Part shown: in pieces, positions 6,527-13,817 of the stretch
Numbering within the stretch: the stretch's first letter is position 1
How the letters are laid out: every line of letters starts with the position of its first letter
NCBI GenBank assembly: GCA_902797125.1
Contig: CADBRS010000115.1
Span: forward strand, 1-16,180
DNA length: 16,180 nucleotides
Source of the DNA: an uncultured Ruminococcus sp.
GTDB taxonomy: Bacteria; Bacillota; Clostridia; Oscillospirales; CAG-272
Direction of reading: 5' to 3'
The notes under the pieces: generated by a model
Told to the model about the DNA's origin: nothing
Databases searched by the model: none
Seen by the model: only the letters and a program-made list of their open reading frames with translations
Translations under genes and position numbers: made by a program

Positions 6527-7810
6527 ATGGATGAAAAAGAAACAAAGCTCATCGTGACAGGCGGCAGTCCGCTTCACGGCGAGATCCATGTCAGCGGTAT
6601 GAAAAACGCCGCTCTGCCTATCCTTTTCGGATGTCTTCTGAATGAGAACCCCTGCATCATCCGCAATCTGCCCAAGGTCACGGATATCGAACTGACGATG
6701 CAGATCTTGGAATGTGCGGGTGTCTCGATCCGCCGGATCGACGACTCTTCCGTTGAAATCGACGCCAAAAACGCCCAGCCCATGAAAGCGCCTCCCGAAC
6801 TCGTCCGCATGATGCGCGGATCTTCGTATGTGTTAGGTGCAGAACTGGGCCGCTTCGGGCATACTAAAATATCCCAGCTGGGCGGCTGTGCTTTCGCACC
6901 TCGCCCCATCGACCAGCACAAGAAAGCGTTCACTTGTCTTGGCGCCGTGGTCATGGACGGCGAACAGTTCGTCTTTGCCGATGCAGAAACCGGAGACAGA
7001 CTGCGCGGAGGCAATATCGTTTTTGATATCCAGTCCGTAGGCGCGACGGTCAATGCCATCCTGGCGGCCACCTTGGCCGACGGGCAGACCACGATCGAAA
7101 ACGCTGCCAGAGAGCCACATATCGTTGATTTGGCCAACTTTTTGAACACTTGCGGAGCCGACATCAGAGGTGCAGGTACCTCGATCATCAAGATCCGGGG
7201 TGTCGATTCCCTTCACGGATGCACCTATGCCGTTGCTCCGGACATGATCGAAGCCGGGACTTATCTGGCCATGGTCGCGGGAACGGGCGGAGACGTCATT
7301 GTGAAGGACATCATTCCCCAGCATCTGAAGTCCGTCTGCAGCAAACTGATCGAAATGGGCGTCGAGATCGACGACCAGGGCGACGCTATCCGCATCCGAT
7401 CTGACGGAATACTGGATCCTGTCCGTATCACAGCAGCACCTTATCCCAGTTTCCCGACCGATCTGCAGCCTCAATTCGGAGCCCTGCTTTCCATTGGGCT
7501 GGGAGAAAGCATCATCATAGATGAAGTTTTCAAATCCAGATTCCAGTACGTAGAAGGTCTCAACAAGATGGGCGCAGACATTCAGGCGGATACGGAGCGC
7601 GGTATGGCTGTCATCAACGGAGTCAAATACCTGACCGGCGCCAAAGTTCAGGGCACTGACCTTCGCGCCAGCGCGGCTCTGCTCACAGCCGCCCTGATGG
7701 CCAAAGGCGAAAGCGAGGTCACCGGCATCGACAAACTCAAACGCGGTTATGAAAACATCGTTGAGAAACTGATCGGAATCGGAGCCTCCCTCAGAGAGGA
7801 AGAAATCTGA
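6527..7810 (+). CDS. murA: UDP-N-acetylglucosamine 1-carboxyvinyltransferase MurA
   Basis: MurA transfers enolpyruvate from phosphoenolpyruvate to UDP-N-acetylglucosamine in the cytoplasm, the first committed step of peptidoglycan synthesis and the target of fosfomycin. The 427-residue protein is full length. The substrate-binding SGMKNAALPIL (23-33) carries the conserved Lys26-Asn27, with Met where most members have Ala. The catalytic cysteine is Cys121 in GGCAFAPRP, so fosfomycin sensitivity is expected rather than the Asp variant. The later YPSFPTDLQPQF block and the FKSRFQYVEGLNKMGADI segment are also conserved. The start at 6527 is chosen because AAGGGGG sits about nine bases upstream; the longer reading frame from 6485 would overlap DUF3810. 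A hairpin follows the stop. Firmicutes often carry two MurA copies (MurA, MurZ), and which one this is cannot be settled here. Confidence 0.98.
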   Translation: MDEKETKLIVTGGSPLHGEIHVSGMKNAALPILFGCLLNENPCIIRNLPKVTDIELTMQILECAGVSIRRIDDSSVEIDAKNAQPMKAPPELVRMMRGSSYVLGAELGRFGHTKISQLGGCAFAPRPIDQHKKAFTCLGAVVMDGEQFVFADAETGDRLRGGNIVFDIQSVGATVNAILAATLADGQTTIENAAREPHIVDLANFLNTCGADIRGAGTSIIKIRGVDSLHGCTYAVAPDMIEAGTYLAMVAGTGGDVIVKDIIPQHLKSVCSKLIEMGVEIDDQGDAIRIRSDGILDPVRITAAPYPSFPTDLQPQFGALLSIGLGESIIIDEVFKSRFQYVEGLNKMGADIQADTERGMAVINGVKYLTGAKVQGTDLRASAALLTAALMAKGESEVTGIDKLKRGYENIVEKLIGIGASLREEEI

Positions 7811-7813
7811 CAT

Positions 7814-7850
7814 ACAGCCGCTTCGCGAGCCGGAGCGGCTGTTTCAATTT
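7814..7850 (+). terminator. Hairpin terminator after murA
   Basis: ACAGCCGCT (7814-7822) and AGCGGCTGT (7834-7842) form a perfect 9-base-pair stem with an 11-base loop, starting four bases after the murA stop codon. The following T-run is interrupted (TTTCAATTT), so termination may be incomplete. Confidence 0.65.
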
Positions 7851-7929
7851 CAGTCATCTTGGATTATTCCAGGCCCTCCGGACCCTCTCTTTTTGTTCAC
7901 CCTGACGGAGGCAGGCTGTTTGATTTGAC

Positions 7930-7958
7930 TTGACACTCATACACTTTAGTGCTATACT
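7930..7958 (+). promoter_or_regulatory. Near-perfect promoter for the 8010 lipoprotein gene
   Basis: TTGACA (7930-7935) and TATACT (7953-7958) with 17-base spacing; only one -10 position departs from consensus. The start near 7965 leaves a leader of about 45 bases ending in AAGGAGG (7998-8004), five bases before the ATG. Both transcription and translation signals are strong, implying high expression. Confidence 0.85.
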
Positions 7959-8009
7959 GTACCCAACAAAAAGAGGGCATCTGAAAAGATACCCGACAAG
8001 GAGGAAAAC

Positions 8010-8822
8010 ATGAAGAAAGTTTTAGCCCTTTTGCTCGTCCTTTCCATGGTCGTTCTCGCACTTGCAGCCTGCGGCAATGCCACAGACACAGGCAAAGAAA
8101 CCAAAGGTGAAGAGACAAAGACCGAAGAATCAAAAGGCGAAGAAACGAAAGACGCAGAAACGACAGACAGCAGTGTGATGACACACGCACAGTATGTCGC
8201 AGCTGAACTGGATACCGCAGTCGTTGTCGTGACCTACGTACAGGCCAAGCAGTCCTGGTGGGACAACAAAGCTACCGTTTATGCTCAGAGCGAAGACGGC
8301 GCTTATTTCCTTTACAACATGGCCTGCTCCGAAGCCGACTATGCCAAACTGACACCCGGCACGAAGATCAAAGTGTCCGGTTATAAATCCGCTTGGTCAG
8401 GTGAAGTTGAAATCACCGATGCAACATTTGAGATCCTCGAGGGCAGCTACATTGCTGAGCCGACCGACGTCACCGCTCTTCTGGGCAAAGACGAACTGAT
8501 CGACCACCAGAACGAATATGTTGCTTTCAAGGCACTGCAGGTCGTTGCAAGCAAAGTCGACGGAGATGACGCAGAACACGCCTTCCTGTACAAATGGGAC
8601 AACTCCGGCACACCGGGCGATGATCTGTATTTCAAAGTTACAGACGGCGAGAATGTTTACCAATTCACCGTTGAATCCTATCTCTGCGGAAAAGACACGG
8701 ACGTTTACAAGGCAGTTGAAGGTCTGACAGTCGGCGATACGATCGACATGACAGGTTTCCTGTACTGGTACAACGGAGTCAACCCGCACATCACCTCTGT
8801 AACGGACACACCTACAGAGTAA
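8010..8822 (+). CDS. Secreted lipoprotein with OB-fold-like domain
   Basis: A 270-residue lipoprotein. The signal peptide ends in LAAC (Cys21), then a Lys/Glu/Thr-rich repeat linker runs to about residue 55. The mature part looks like two consecutive beta-rich units. The first (about 57-148) contains TAVVVVTYVQAKQSWWDNKA, the phrase GAYFLYNM and GTKIKVSGYKSAW, a pattern typical of OB-fold-type domains in clostridial lipoproteins. The second (about 150-265) contains YVAFKALQVVASK and TVGDTIDMTGFLYWYNG, apparently a divergent copy of the same fold. I know of no assigned function. The gene stands alone between the murA hairpin and a strong bidirectional terminator, with its own strong promoter and ribosome binding site, so it is monocistronic and probably abundant on the cell surface. 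Confidence 0.88.
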   Translation: MKKVLALLLVLSMVVLALAACGNATDTGKETKGEETKTEESKGEETKDAETTDSSVMTHAQYVAAELDTAVVVVTYVQAKQSWWDNKATVYAQSEDGAYFLYNMACSEADYAKLTPGTKIKVSGYKSAWSGEVEITDATFEILEGSYIAEPTDVTALLGKDELIDHQNEYVAFKALQVVASKVDGDDAEHAFLYKWDNSGTPGDDLYFKVTDGENVYQFTVESYLCGKDTDVYKAVEGLTVGDTIDMTGFLYWYNGVNPHITSVTDTPTE

Positions 8823-8856
8823 GGCATCAGGTCGAGTCATTTCACTCATAAAAAAT

Positions 8857-8894
8857 CGGCATAGTTTACGACCCCGTAAGCTATGCCGTTTTTT
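8857..8894. terminator. Bidirectional intrinsic terminator
   Basis: A 14-base-pair stem (8857-8870 with 8875-8888, one G-U pair) encloses a four-base loop ACCC. On the plus strand six Ts follow (8889-8894); on the minus strand the six As at 8850-8855 give a U-run. It therefore ends the lipoprotein gene coming from the left and the YhhN gene coming from the right. Confidence 0.93.
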
Positions 8895-8918
8895 ATTCGA
8901 TTTTTGAAACGCAGTCTT

Positions 8919-9578
8919 TCAATACCCTGCCAGCAACGCGCCTTGCGTGATCAGAAACATCGCCAGGATATAGGTGATCATGATCACGAAGTTCTCAGGT
9001 ACCCGCCAGGACTTCCCTTTCCGGTAACGTAGTCTGACCAGCACACAGTCTGAAGCAAAGAACGATATGGCACCGGCAAAGATCAACGCCGTTCCGATAC
9101 CCGGAGCCGACAGAAGACAACTGAACGCGAAAATGTTCATCACACCGTTGCAGATCAGGTACAGTCCCATCGGGAGCATCAAAGGTTTGGGCGCCTCGTT
9201 ACGAATCAGAAACAAGACGAGTCCCGTCAAAGCGATATAGACCAGACTCAAAAGGATCACCGGGACGACCGGGGCTGCAACTGCATGTTGGGCAAACAAA
9301 ATGATGAACAAGACATGGGCGCCTGCGAACGAGATCCCCCCTGCGACGAACCAGCCCAGTCCGGCAGGCATCAGAAGTACGTCACCCAGCCAGGCGGCCG
9401 CCAGCGCGCAGAGCAATAGAACTCCCGGATCCGGAAATCTTGCCGTCAGATAGTAAGCAAAGAGCAAGGACACTAAAAGCGGTTTCGTTATAGTGCATAT
9501 GATCTTTTTTTCGACCCAGTTCCCAATCAGATGAGTGACGGCGGCAACAGCAAAAAGCGCAAGGAAAAAATAAGCCAT
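8919..9578 (-). CDS. YhhN/TMEM86-family membrane protein (possible lysoplasmalogenase)
   Basis: A 219-residue integral membrane protein with about eight hydrophobic helices. It carries the YhhN family landmarks in order: TKPLLVSLLFAYYL (31-44), AWLGDVLLM with Asp66, the FVAGGISFAGAHVLF helix (77-91), GAISFFASDCVL with Asp177 (169-180), and a final helix with MITYILAMFLI. The human relative TMEM86B cleaves the vinyl-ether bond of lysoplasmalogens, giving a fatty aldehyde and a glycerophospho head group; activity has also been reported for bacterial members, but this protein's activity is inferred from family. GAAAGGT precedes the ATG. It follows the solute-binding protein gene by 36 bases in the same direction and ends at the bidirectional terminator, so it is the likely last gene of the importer operon. 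Confidence 0.87.
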   Translation of the reverse strand: MAYFFLALFAVAAVTHLIGNWVEKKIICTITKPLLVSLLFAYYLTARFPDPGVLLLCALAAAWLGDVLLMPAGLGWFVAGGISFAGAHVLFIILFAQHAVAAPVVPVILLSLVYIALTGLVLFLIRNEAPKPLMLPMGLYLICNGVMNIFAFSCLLSAPGIGTALIFAGAISFFASDCVLVRLRYRKGKSWRVPENFVIMITYILAMFLITQGALLAGY

Positions 9579-9614
9579 TTCGGATACCTTTCGGAAAAGA
9601 TTCAGGCCAAAAAC

Positions 9615-11222
9615 TTATCCTGTTGTCCGGTCTTTGCCGGAGGGCTGTTTGGCTTTTCGATATTTCTTTATAATTCTGAACGTGAAGAAACCTCCGATCA
9701 GAATCCAAACCGTGCCCAGCGCGACCAGGATGGCTACAGCCGGGGACGGAAGCGGACCCATATCCAGTTTTCCGTATTGATCCAGGTGGTACATCTGGGT
9801 CATTTTGATATACAGATTGTCGATGTAGTTATCATCGACAGTTTCTTTTCTGCGTCTGCTCTTCGTGACTTCTTCGATCATCTGCCCCGCCGCTTCCCTG
9901 ACCGATGTCGAGCCGTTGAAGACGGGCGTCACGAACGTATCCTCGATATGATCGACAAACAGTTTCGTCGCGTCGATTTTGACGGAATAGTATGTTTTGT
10001 TGTCTTCACCCGCGCGGGAAAGATAATCCAGATATTCTGCGGACTGCTGAGCCTTCAATGTGACCGGGATATATCCTTCGGTCATGGAATAGCCGATCTG
10101 GACTTTATTCGTGAGCAGATACTGCGTAAACAGCCAGGAAGCCAGAACTTCTTCGCTGTCCGGCTTGTTGAAAATACAGATAGACGGTCCCTGTGAGATC
10201 ATCTTGGGATGATCCGGATCGAATTGAGGGATCAACCGGATCGCCGTTTCAAACTCAACGACTTCTTCCTTGTGCACATCCAGCAAAGGCGCCTGTGAAC
10301 CCATCCATGTGGATCCGGCCGTTGAATCGATAGCAAAGATGCATTGCCCGCAGTTCAAAAAGTTGCCGGGATAACTGGAGATCTTGAAAGTCGAAAACGA
10401 GCCCGTCGCGGCATGCTCGGATATTTCCAAAAGGATCTTGCGTGTCTCCTCGTTGAAGAGTTCGATATCTCCCTTTGCCGTGGAATACGGAGCATCCAAC
10501 TGTTTGAGCATCGAGATCATCATATTGTCCGTAGATTTGTAAATGAACGGGATCATGACCTTTTGCCCGTTGACTTTGAACGTCCCGTCCTCATTTTTGG
10601 CCATCGCGGCTTCGGATACTTCAAAAACGAAGTCCCAGGTTAAAACGTCAGGCAGGGTGTAACCCAGCTTTTCAACGTAGTCTTTGTTGACGTAACACAT
10701 CTCACTCGAGCGCATGAAAGGCACGGCATAGCACACGCCGTCGATATAGCATTCGTTCAAAAAGCGTGAGATCATCTCGTCCTGGCTCGGCCCGTCGAAA
10801 CGGACTTCCGAGCCTCCCAGCCCGTATTTCGGATCGTGGATCAGGTCATCGAGTGGGGCGATCACGTTGTCCCCCGTCTTATAAGTCGCGATATGGTCTG
10901 GATACGTAATGCAGACATTCGGTGTGGTCTGCGTGCTGATGTTCGTGATCACGTCCCGGTAGATCTGGGTGTAATCCGAATAAAGCTTCAGATTCACTTT
11001 GATGTTCGGATAGTAGGTCTGAAAATCTTCGATGGCCTGCTTGTATACGTTGACCTGATTGATGTTGGTATCGTTTTTGGCCCAGAATGAAATCTCATAC
11101 TGTCTGTCCGGATCGAGCCCATCCGGGAGCTTGAAAGCCTTCCCTGCTTTCTTCTCGTGGCATGCAGCGAGCATAGGCAGGAAGCACAGAAGGACCAGGC
11201 AAAATGCGATGAATCTTTTCAT
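9615..11222 (-). CDS. ABC importer solute-binding lipoprotein with C-terminal membrane helix
   Basis: A 535-residue extracellular solute-binding protein of the carbohydrate (CUT1/UgpB-like) type. The lipobox LAAC gives Cys21. After it come the typical opening YEISFWAK and IEDFQTYYPNIKVNLKLY, then TPNVCITYPDHIATY, YAVPFMRSSEMCYVNKDYV, and a C-terminal GPSICIFNKPDSEEVLASW block. The protein is about 100 residues longer than most family members, and the extra part ends in a hydrophobic helix (about 495-515) followed by a basic tail (RIIKKYRKAK). A protein anchored by both lipid and helix is unusual. The ATG overlaps the upstream permease stop codon (ATGA), and GGAGGG lies about eight bases upstream. 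The ligand is unknown: sugar, oligosaccharide and glycerophosphodiester are all possible for this type. Confidence 0.93.
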   Translation of the reverse strand: MKRFIAFCLVLLCFLPMLAACHEKKAGKAFKLPDGLDPDRQYEISFWAKNDTNINQVNVYKQAIEDFQTYYPNIKVNLKLYSDYTQIYRDVITNISTQTTPNVCITYPDHIATYKTGDNVIAPLDDLIHDPKYGLGGSEVRFDGPSQDEMISRFLNECYIDGVCYAVPFMRSSEMCYVNKDYVEKLGYTLPDVLTWDFVFEVSEAAMAKNEDGTFKVNGQKVMIPFIYKSTDNMMISMLKQLDAPYSTAKGDIELFNEETRKILLEISEHAATGSFSTFKISSYPGNFLNCGQCIFAIDSTAGSTWMGSQAPLLDVHKEEVVEFETAIRLIPQFDPDHPKMISQGPSICIFNKPDSEEVLASWLFTQYLLTNKVQIGYSMTEGYIPVTLKAQQSAEYLDYLSRAGEDNKTYYSVKIDATKLFVDHIEDTFVTPVFNGSTSVREAAGQMIEEVTKSRRRKETVDDNYIDNLYIKMTQMYHLDQYGKLDMGPLPSPAVAILVALGTVWILIGGFFTFRIIKKYRKAKQPSGKDRTTG

Positions 11223-12094
11223 CCCTTCGTCCCTCCTCGCGCCACTCCGGCCATGATCCGCTTGCGGAAAACGAGAAACAGAATGATCAGCGGAAGCGAA
11301 ACCACAACGACGGCCGCCATCATTCCGGGAATATTGTCTCTGCCCATGCCGTTTTCCCGGATCTCCTGGATGCCGTTCGAAACCAGATAGTAGGCTTCGT
11401 TATCCGTGATCAACCTCGGCCAAACATAGGAGTTCCAGCACTCGATGATCTTTAAGATCGTGATCGTGAAAAGGGTCGGGGCGCACATGGGAATGAGCAC
11501 TTTGCAAAGATATTTGAAATCCGATGCTCCGTCCAGTTTGGCAGCCAGATACAGTCTGTCCGGGACAGACTCGAAGTTTTCTTTGAGAAGATAAATATAG
11601 AACACAGACGTGACCGTGGGCAGGATCAGCCCCATGAATGAATTGCGCATGCCCCAGTTTGTGATTGTCTGGAAATTGGTGATGACCACCAGTTCGCTCG
11701 GGATCATCATCAGGGAAAGGAATGCGGCAAACAGGATATTCTTTCCTCTGAAGTTCAGTCTGGCAAAAGCAAATGCAGCCAGGATGATCACGATCAGCAT
11801 CAATGCGGTCGTGATGAGCGTGTAGATCAGCGTATTCAAAAAGTATCTGGCCAGGTTTGCAGCCTGAAACGCGGTCGCGTAGTTTTCGACCGTCGGCTCC
11901 AAAGTGAAGAATTTCGGAGTGTATTCAGCGTTGTACATGGCCTTGTCTTTGATGGAGGTCAGGATCATCCAGTAAAACGGGAACAAGACGATCAAGGCCC
12001 AAATAGCCAAAAGCACGTATGTAACAATGCGTACGGCCAGTGTTTTGCGGCTGCTCTTCATCCGGATTTGATTGACAGTCAATTTCTCATCCAT
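11219..12094 (-). CDS. ABC importer permease, UgpE/MsmG type
   Basis: The second inner-membrane permease of a CUT1-type importer, 291 residues with six predicted helices. The EAA loop that contacts the ATPase is visible as YLAAKLDGASDFKYLCKVLIP (about 182-202, given here with its flanks), and the typical motif WGMRNSFMGLILP lies upstream of it. The C-terminus has the usual AVVVVSLPLIILFLVFRK helix and a basic end. I prefer the ATG at 12094 because AGGTGA lies about six bases before it; ATG at 12097 and GTG at 12103 are in-frame alternatives. It starts 10 bases after the stop codon of the first permease and overlaps the binding-protein gene by four bases, so the three are translated as a unit. 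Confidence 0.95.
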   Translation of the reverse strand: MDEKLTVNQIRMKSSRKTLAVRIVTYVLLAIWALIVLFPFYWMILTSIKDKAMYNAEYTPKFFTLEPTVENYATAFQAANLARYFLNTLIYTLITTALMLIVIILAAFAFARLNFRGKNILFAAFLSLMMIPSELVVITNFQTITNWGMRNSFMGLILPTVTSVFYIYLLKENFESVPDRLYLAAKLDGASDFKYLCKVLIPMCAPTLFTITILKIIECWNSYVWPRLITDNEAYYLVSNGIQEIRENGMGRDNIPGMMAAVVVVSLPLIILFLVFRKRIMAGVARGGTKG

Positions 12095-12104
12095 CATTCT
12101 CACC

Positions 12105-12995
12105 TCACAGTGAAGGACGCCTGCGGCTCACAGACAAATTGATGACTGTGATCGTCAGAACGATCGCAAAAAGGATCAGAGCAGCCGCAGCCGCATAGGA
12201 CGGATATCCTCCGCCCTCGCCGTAGAGCATGTCGTAAACATAGCCCACCATCGTGTTCATTCCGGCGGCATTCAGATTCGTTCCGAACAGGGCGACCGCA
12301 TCGGAATAAGCTTTGAAAGCGCCGATAAACCCGGTTATAACCAGGTAGAAAATCATCGGCGAAATAGCCGGGAGCGTGATCCTGAAAAAGATCTTGGAGC
12401 CAGAAGCACCGTCCAGTTTGGCGGCTTTGTAGTACTCATCGTTGACAGACGCGAGCGAACTGGTCAGGACCAGAATCTTGAACGGAAGCACGATCCAGAT
12501 CGTATAGAAACACATGACGAACATTTTTGCCCAATAAGGGCCTTCCATAAAGTCGACAGCGCTGAGCCCGACCCATCTGAGCAGCATGTTCATCAGTCCC
12601 TCGGAATACTCCGTCTTCTTGAAGAGGATCATGAAAACCATGCCCACTGCCAGCGTATTGGTCACATAGGGCAGAAAATAGATGGTCTGGAACCACTCTC
12701 TGAACTTCTTGATGGAACTGAGCCCGACGGAAATCAGCAAAGCCAGCACGGTCGAGACCGGAACTGTAATGATAACCAATATAAATGTGTTTTTGACCGC
12801 CTGCAGAAAATAGGAGTCATGAAGCACATACGAAAAATTGTAAAACCCGAAGCCGAATGACGTCTGTGAGACCGAATTGAATCCTTCCTCCAGAGAATAG
12901 ACCACAACGTCAATCAGAGGATAGATCATGAAAAAACCGATAAAAACCAATGCAGGCAACAGATAAAGCCAGGCTTTCAAGTTGTTCTTTTTCAC
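12105..12995 (-). CDS. ABC importer permease, UgpA/MsmF type
   Basis: The first inner-membrane permease of the same importer, 296 residues. It has six predicted helices, an N-terminal WLYLLPALVFIGFFMIYPL segment typical of CUT1 permeases, and an EAA loop at about 188-211 (core AAKLDGASGSKIFF then LP). It would form a heterodimer with the downstream permease. The start codon is GTG at 12995, supported by AAGGAGG (13003-13009) seven bases upstream. It begins 38 bases after the DUF4364 gene. No ATP-binding subunit is encoded nearby, as is common in Firmicutes that share one MsmX/UgpC-like ATPase among many importers. Confidence 0.95.
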   Translation of the reverse strand: MKKNNLKAWLYLLPALVFIGFFMIYPLIDVVVYSLEEGFNSVSQTSFGFGFYNFSYVLHDSYFLQAVKNTFILVIITVPVSTVLALLISVGLSSIKKFREWFQTIYFLPYVTNTLAVGMVFMILFKKTEYSEGLMNMLLRWVGLSAVDFMEGPYWAKMFVMCFYTIWIVLPFKILVLTSSLASVNDEYYKAAKLDGASGSKIFFRITLPAISPMIFYLVITGFIGAFKAYSDAVALFGTNLNAAGMNTMVGYVYDMLYGEGGGYPSYAAAAALILFAIVLTITVINLSVSRRRPSL

Positions 12996-13033
12996 AGCTT
13001 TTCCTCCTTCCGCGAAAATCTTAATGTGGCGAA

Positions 13034-13600
13034 CTATCCTTCTTTCGCGTCATCGAACAGAAAATTCATATGTCCCGAAATCAGAGCCAGCTCACTCCGA
13101 TAGAGTGAATCCGGACGCTTTAAAAATTCATTTTTCATCCGTTCGGCACGGTCTCTGGAATCGACTGCCAACCTCAGGCTGAAAATGACTTCTTTCTTTT
13201 CTTTGAGTTCACAAATCACGTCATAGCGGCTGTTTTTCAACCTTTCGACCCGGGCGTCGGCCACAATGCCCCGCTTGACGAAATCCAGATAGCGCAATGC
13301 CCCGGCCAGAGCTTCATCCAGTATTTTGGGAAGAATATCGGACTGCATCTGTTCCGCAATCATCCTCCCTCTCTCGGTCACGATATAAAGAGGATCTCCG
13401 AATTGATTTGTCCCGCTCGGTTCGATGAGCTTCGAATCCAGCATTTCGTTGAAAGCTTCAGCAAAATCCAGATACATCACGTAGTCTGTCCGCATCACGA
13501 TATCGTTGATCTGCACGAATTCCAAAGGATAATTGATATTCTGCATCAGGTACAGGACAAAGATCTTAACATTGGTCTGACCGCCGATTTTACTGGACAT
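13034..13600 (-). CDS. DUF4364 family winged-helix protein
   Basis: A 188-residue protein matching the Firmicutes DUF4364 family as I know it. The first 85 or so residues form a winged-helix-like unit: KIFVLYLMQNINYPLEF, then QINDIVMRTDYVMYLDFAEAF and a wing-like PLYIVTERGRMIAEQM. The C-terminal half is mixed helix and strand of unknown role, possibly for dimerisation. Most members are annotated only as hypothetical; a transcription-regulator role is plausible from the fold but not proven. The ATG is preceded by GGGAGGG (13605-13611). It is the first gene of the importer unit and diverges from the homoserine dehydrogenase gene across 217 bases, the classic position for a local regulator. Confidence 0.88.
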   Translation of the reverse strand: MSSKIGGQTNVKIFVLYLMQNINYPLEFVQINDIVMRTDYVMYLDFAEAFNEMLDSKLIEPSGTNQFGDPLYIVTERGRMIAEQMQSDILPKILDEALAGALRYLDFVKRGIVADARVERLKNSRYDVICELKEKKEVIFSLRLAVDSRDRAERMKNEFLKRPDSLYRSELALISGHMNFLFDDAKEG

Positions 13601-13629
13601 ACGACCCTCCCGAAACTATATTCATAGAA

Positions 13630-13664
13630 ATTATACCACAATGCAACGCAGAATTGCGAATTGC
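13630..13664 (-). promoter_or_regulatory. Extended -10 promoter and repeat upstream of DUF4364
   Basis: On the minus strand, TATAAT (13630-13635) is preceded by TGG, giving an extended -10 element. No good -35 exists at 17 bases. In its place lies a direct repeat of seven bases, GAATTGC twice (plus strand 13651-13664), a candidate operator overlapping the -35 region. Confidence 0.6.
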
Positions 13665-13725
13665 CATTAAAAAAAGCATTATATTTTAACAGTCAGATCC
13701 ACGCCTGCCCGCGCGTGTGTTTTTA

Positions 13726-13754
13726 TTGTATTTCAAAAGAAAATGTGGTAGAAT
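13726..13754 (+). promoter_or_regulatory. Promoter for the homoserine dehydrogenase gene
   Basis: TTGTAT (13726-13731) and TAGAAT (13749-13754) are spaced by 17 bases, and TGG precedes the -10 as in the divergent DUF4364 promoter. The leader of about 57 bases contains a small hairpin (TGAGTCAT at 13767-13774 against ATGA-T-CTCA at 13781-13789) and ends with GAGG six bases before the ATG. Confidence 0.65.
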
Positions 13755-13817
13755 ATCTCCGTGTCGTGAGTCATCCGATCATGATCTCAGGCACAAATCA
13801 TCCTATCGAGGTTTGTC

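Noticed and set aside
6833..7813. 326-codon open frame antisense to murA
   Set aside because: It mirrors the murA frame in codon pattern, has no recognisable domain, and murA is certain on the plus strand.
7875..7911. Possible hairpin CCTCCG/CGGAGG upstream of the lipoprotein promoter, considered as a riboswitch or second terminator
   Set aside because: Six base pairs with a 25-base loop, no T-run, and it lies upstream of the transcription start, so it cannot be part of that leader.
9531..10196. 221-codon plus-strand frame across YhhN and the binding protein gene
   Set aside because: It crosses two well-supported minus-strand genes and their junction, with no family features.
13755..13817. 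hom leader considered as a T-box, SAM riboswitch or threonine attenuator
   Set aside because: The leader is only about 57 bases, has one small bulged hairpin, no terminator and no run of Thr or Ile codons in a leader peptide.
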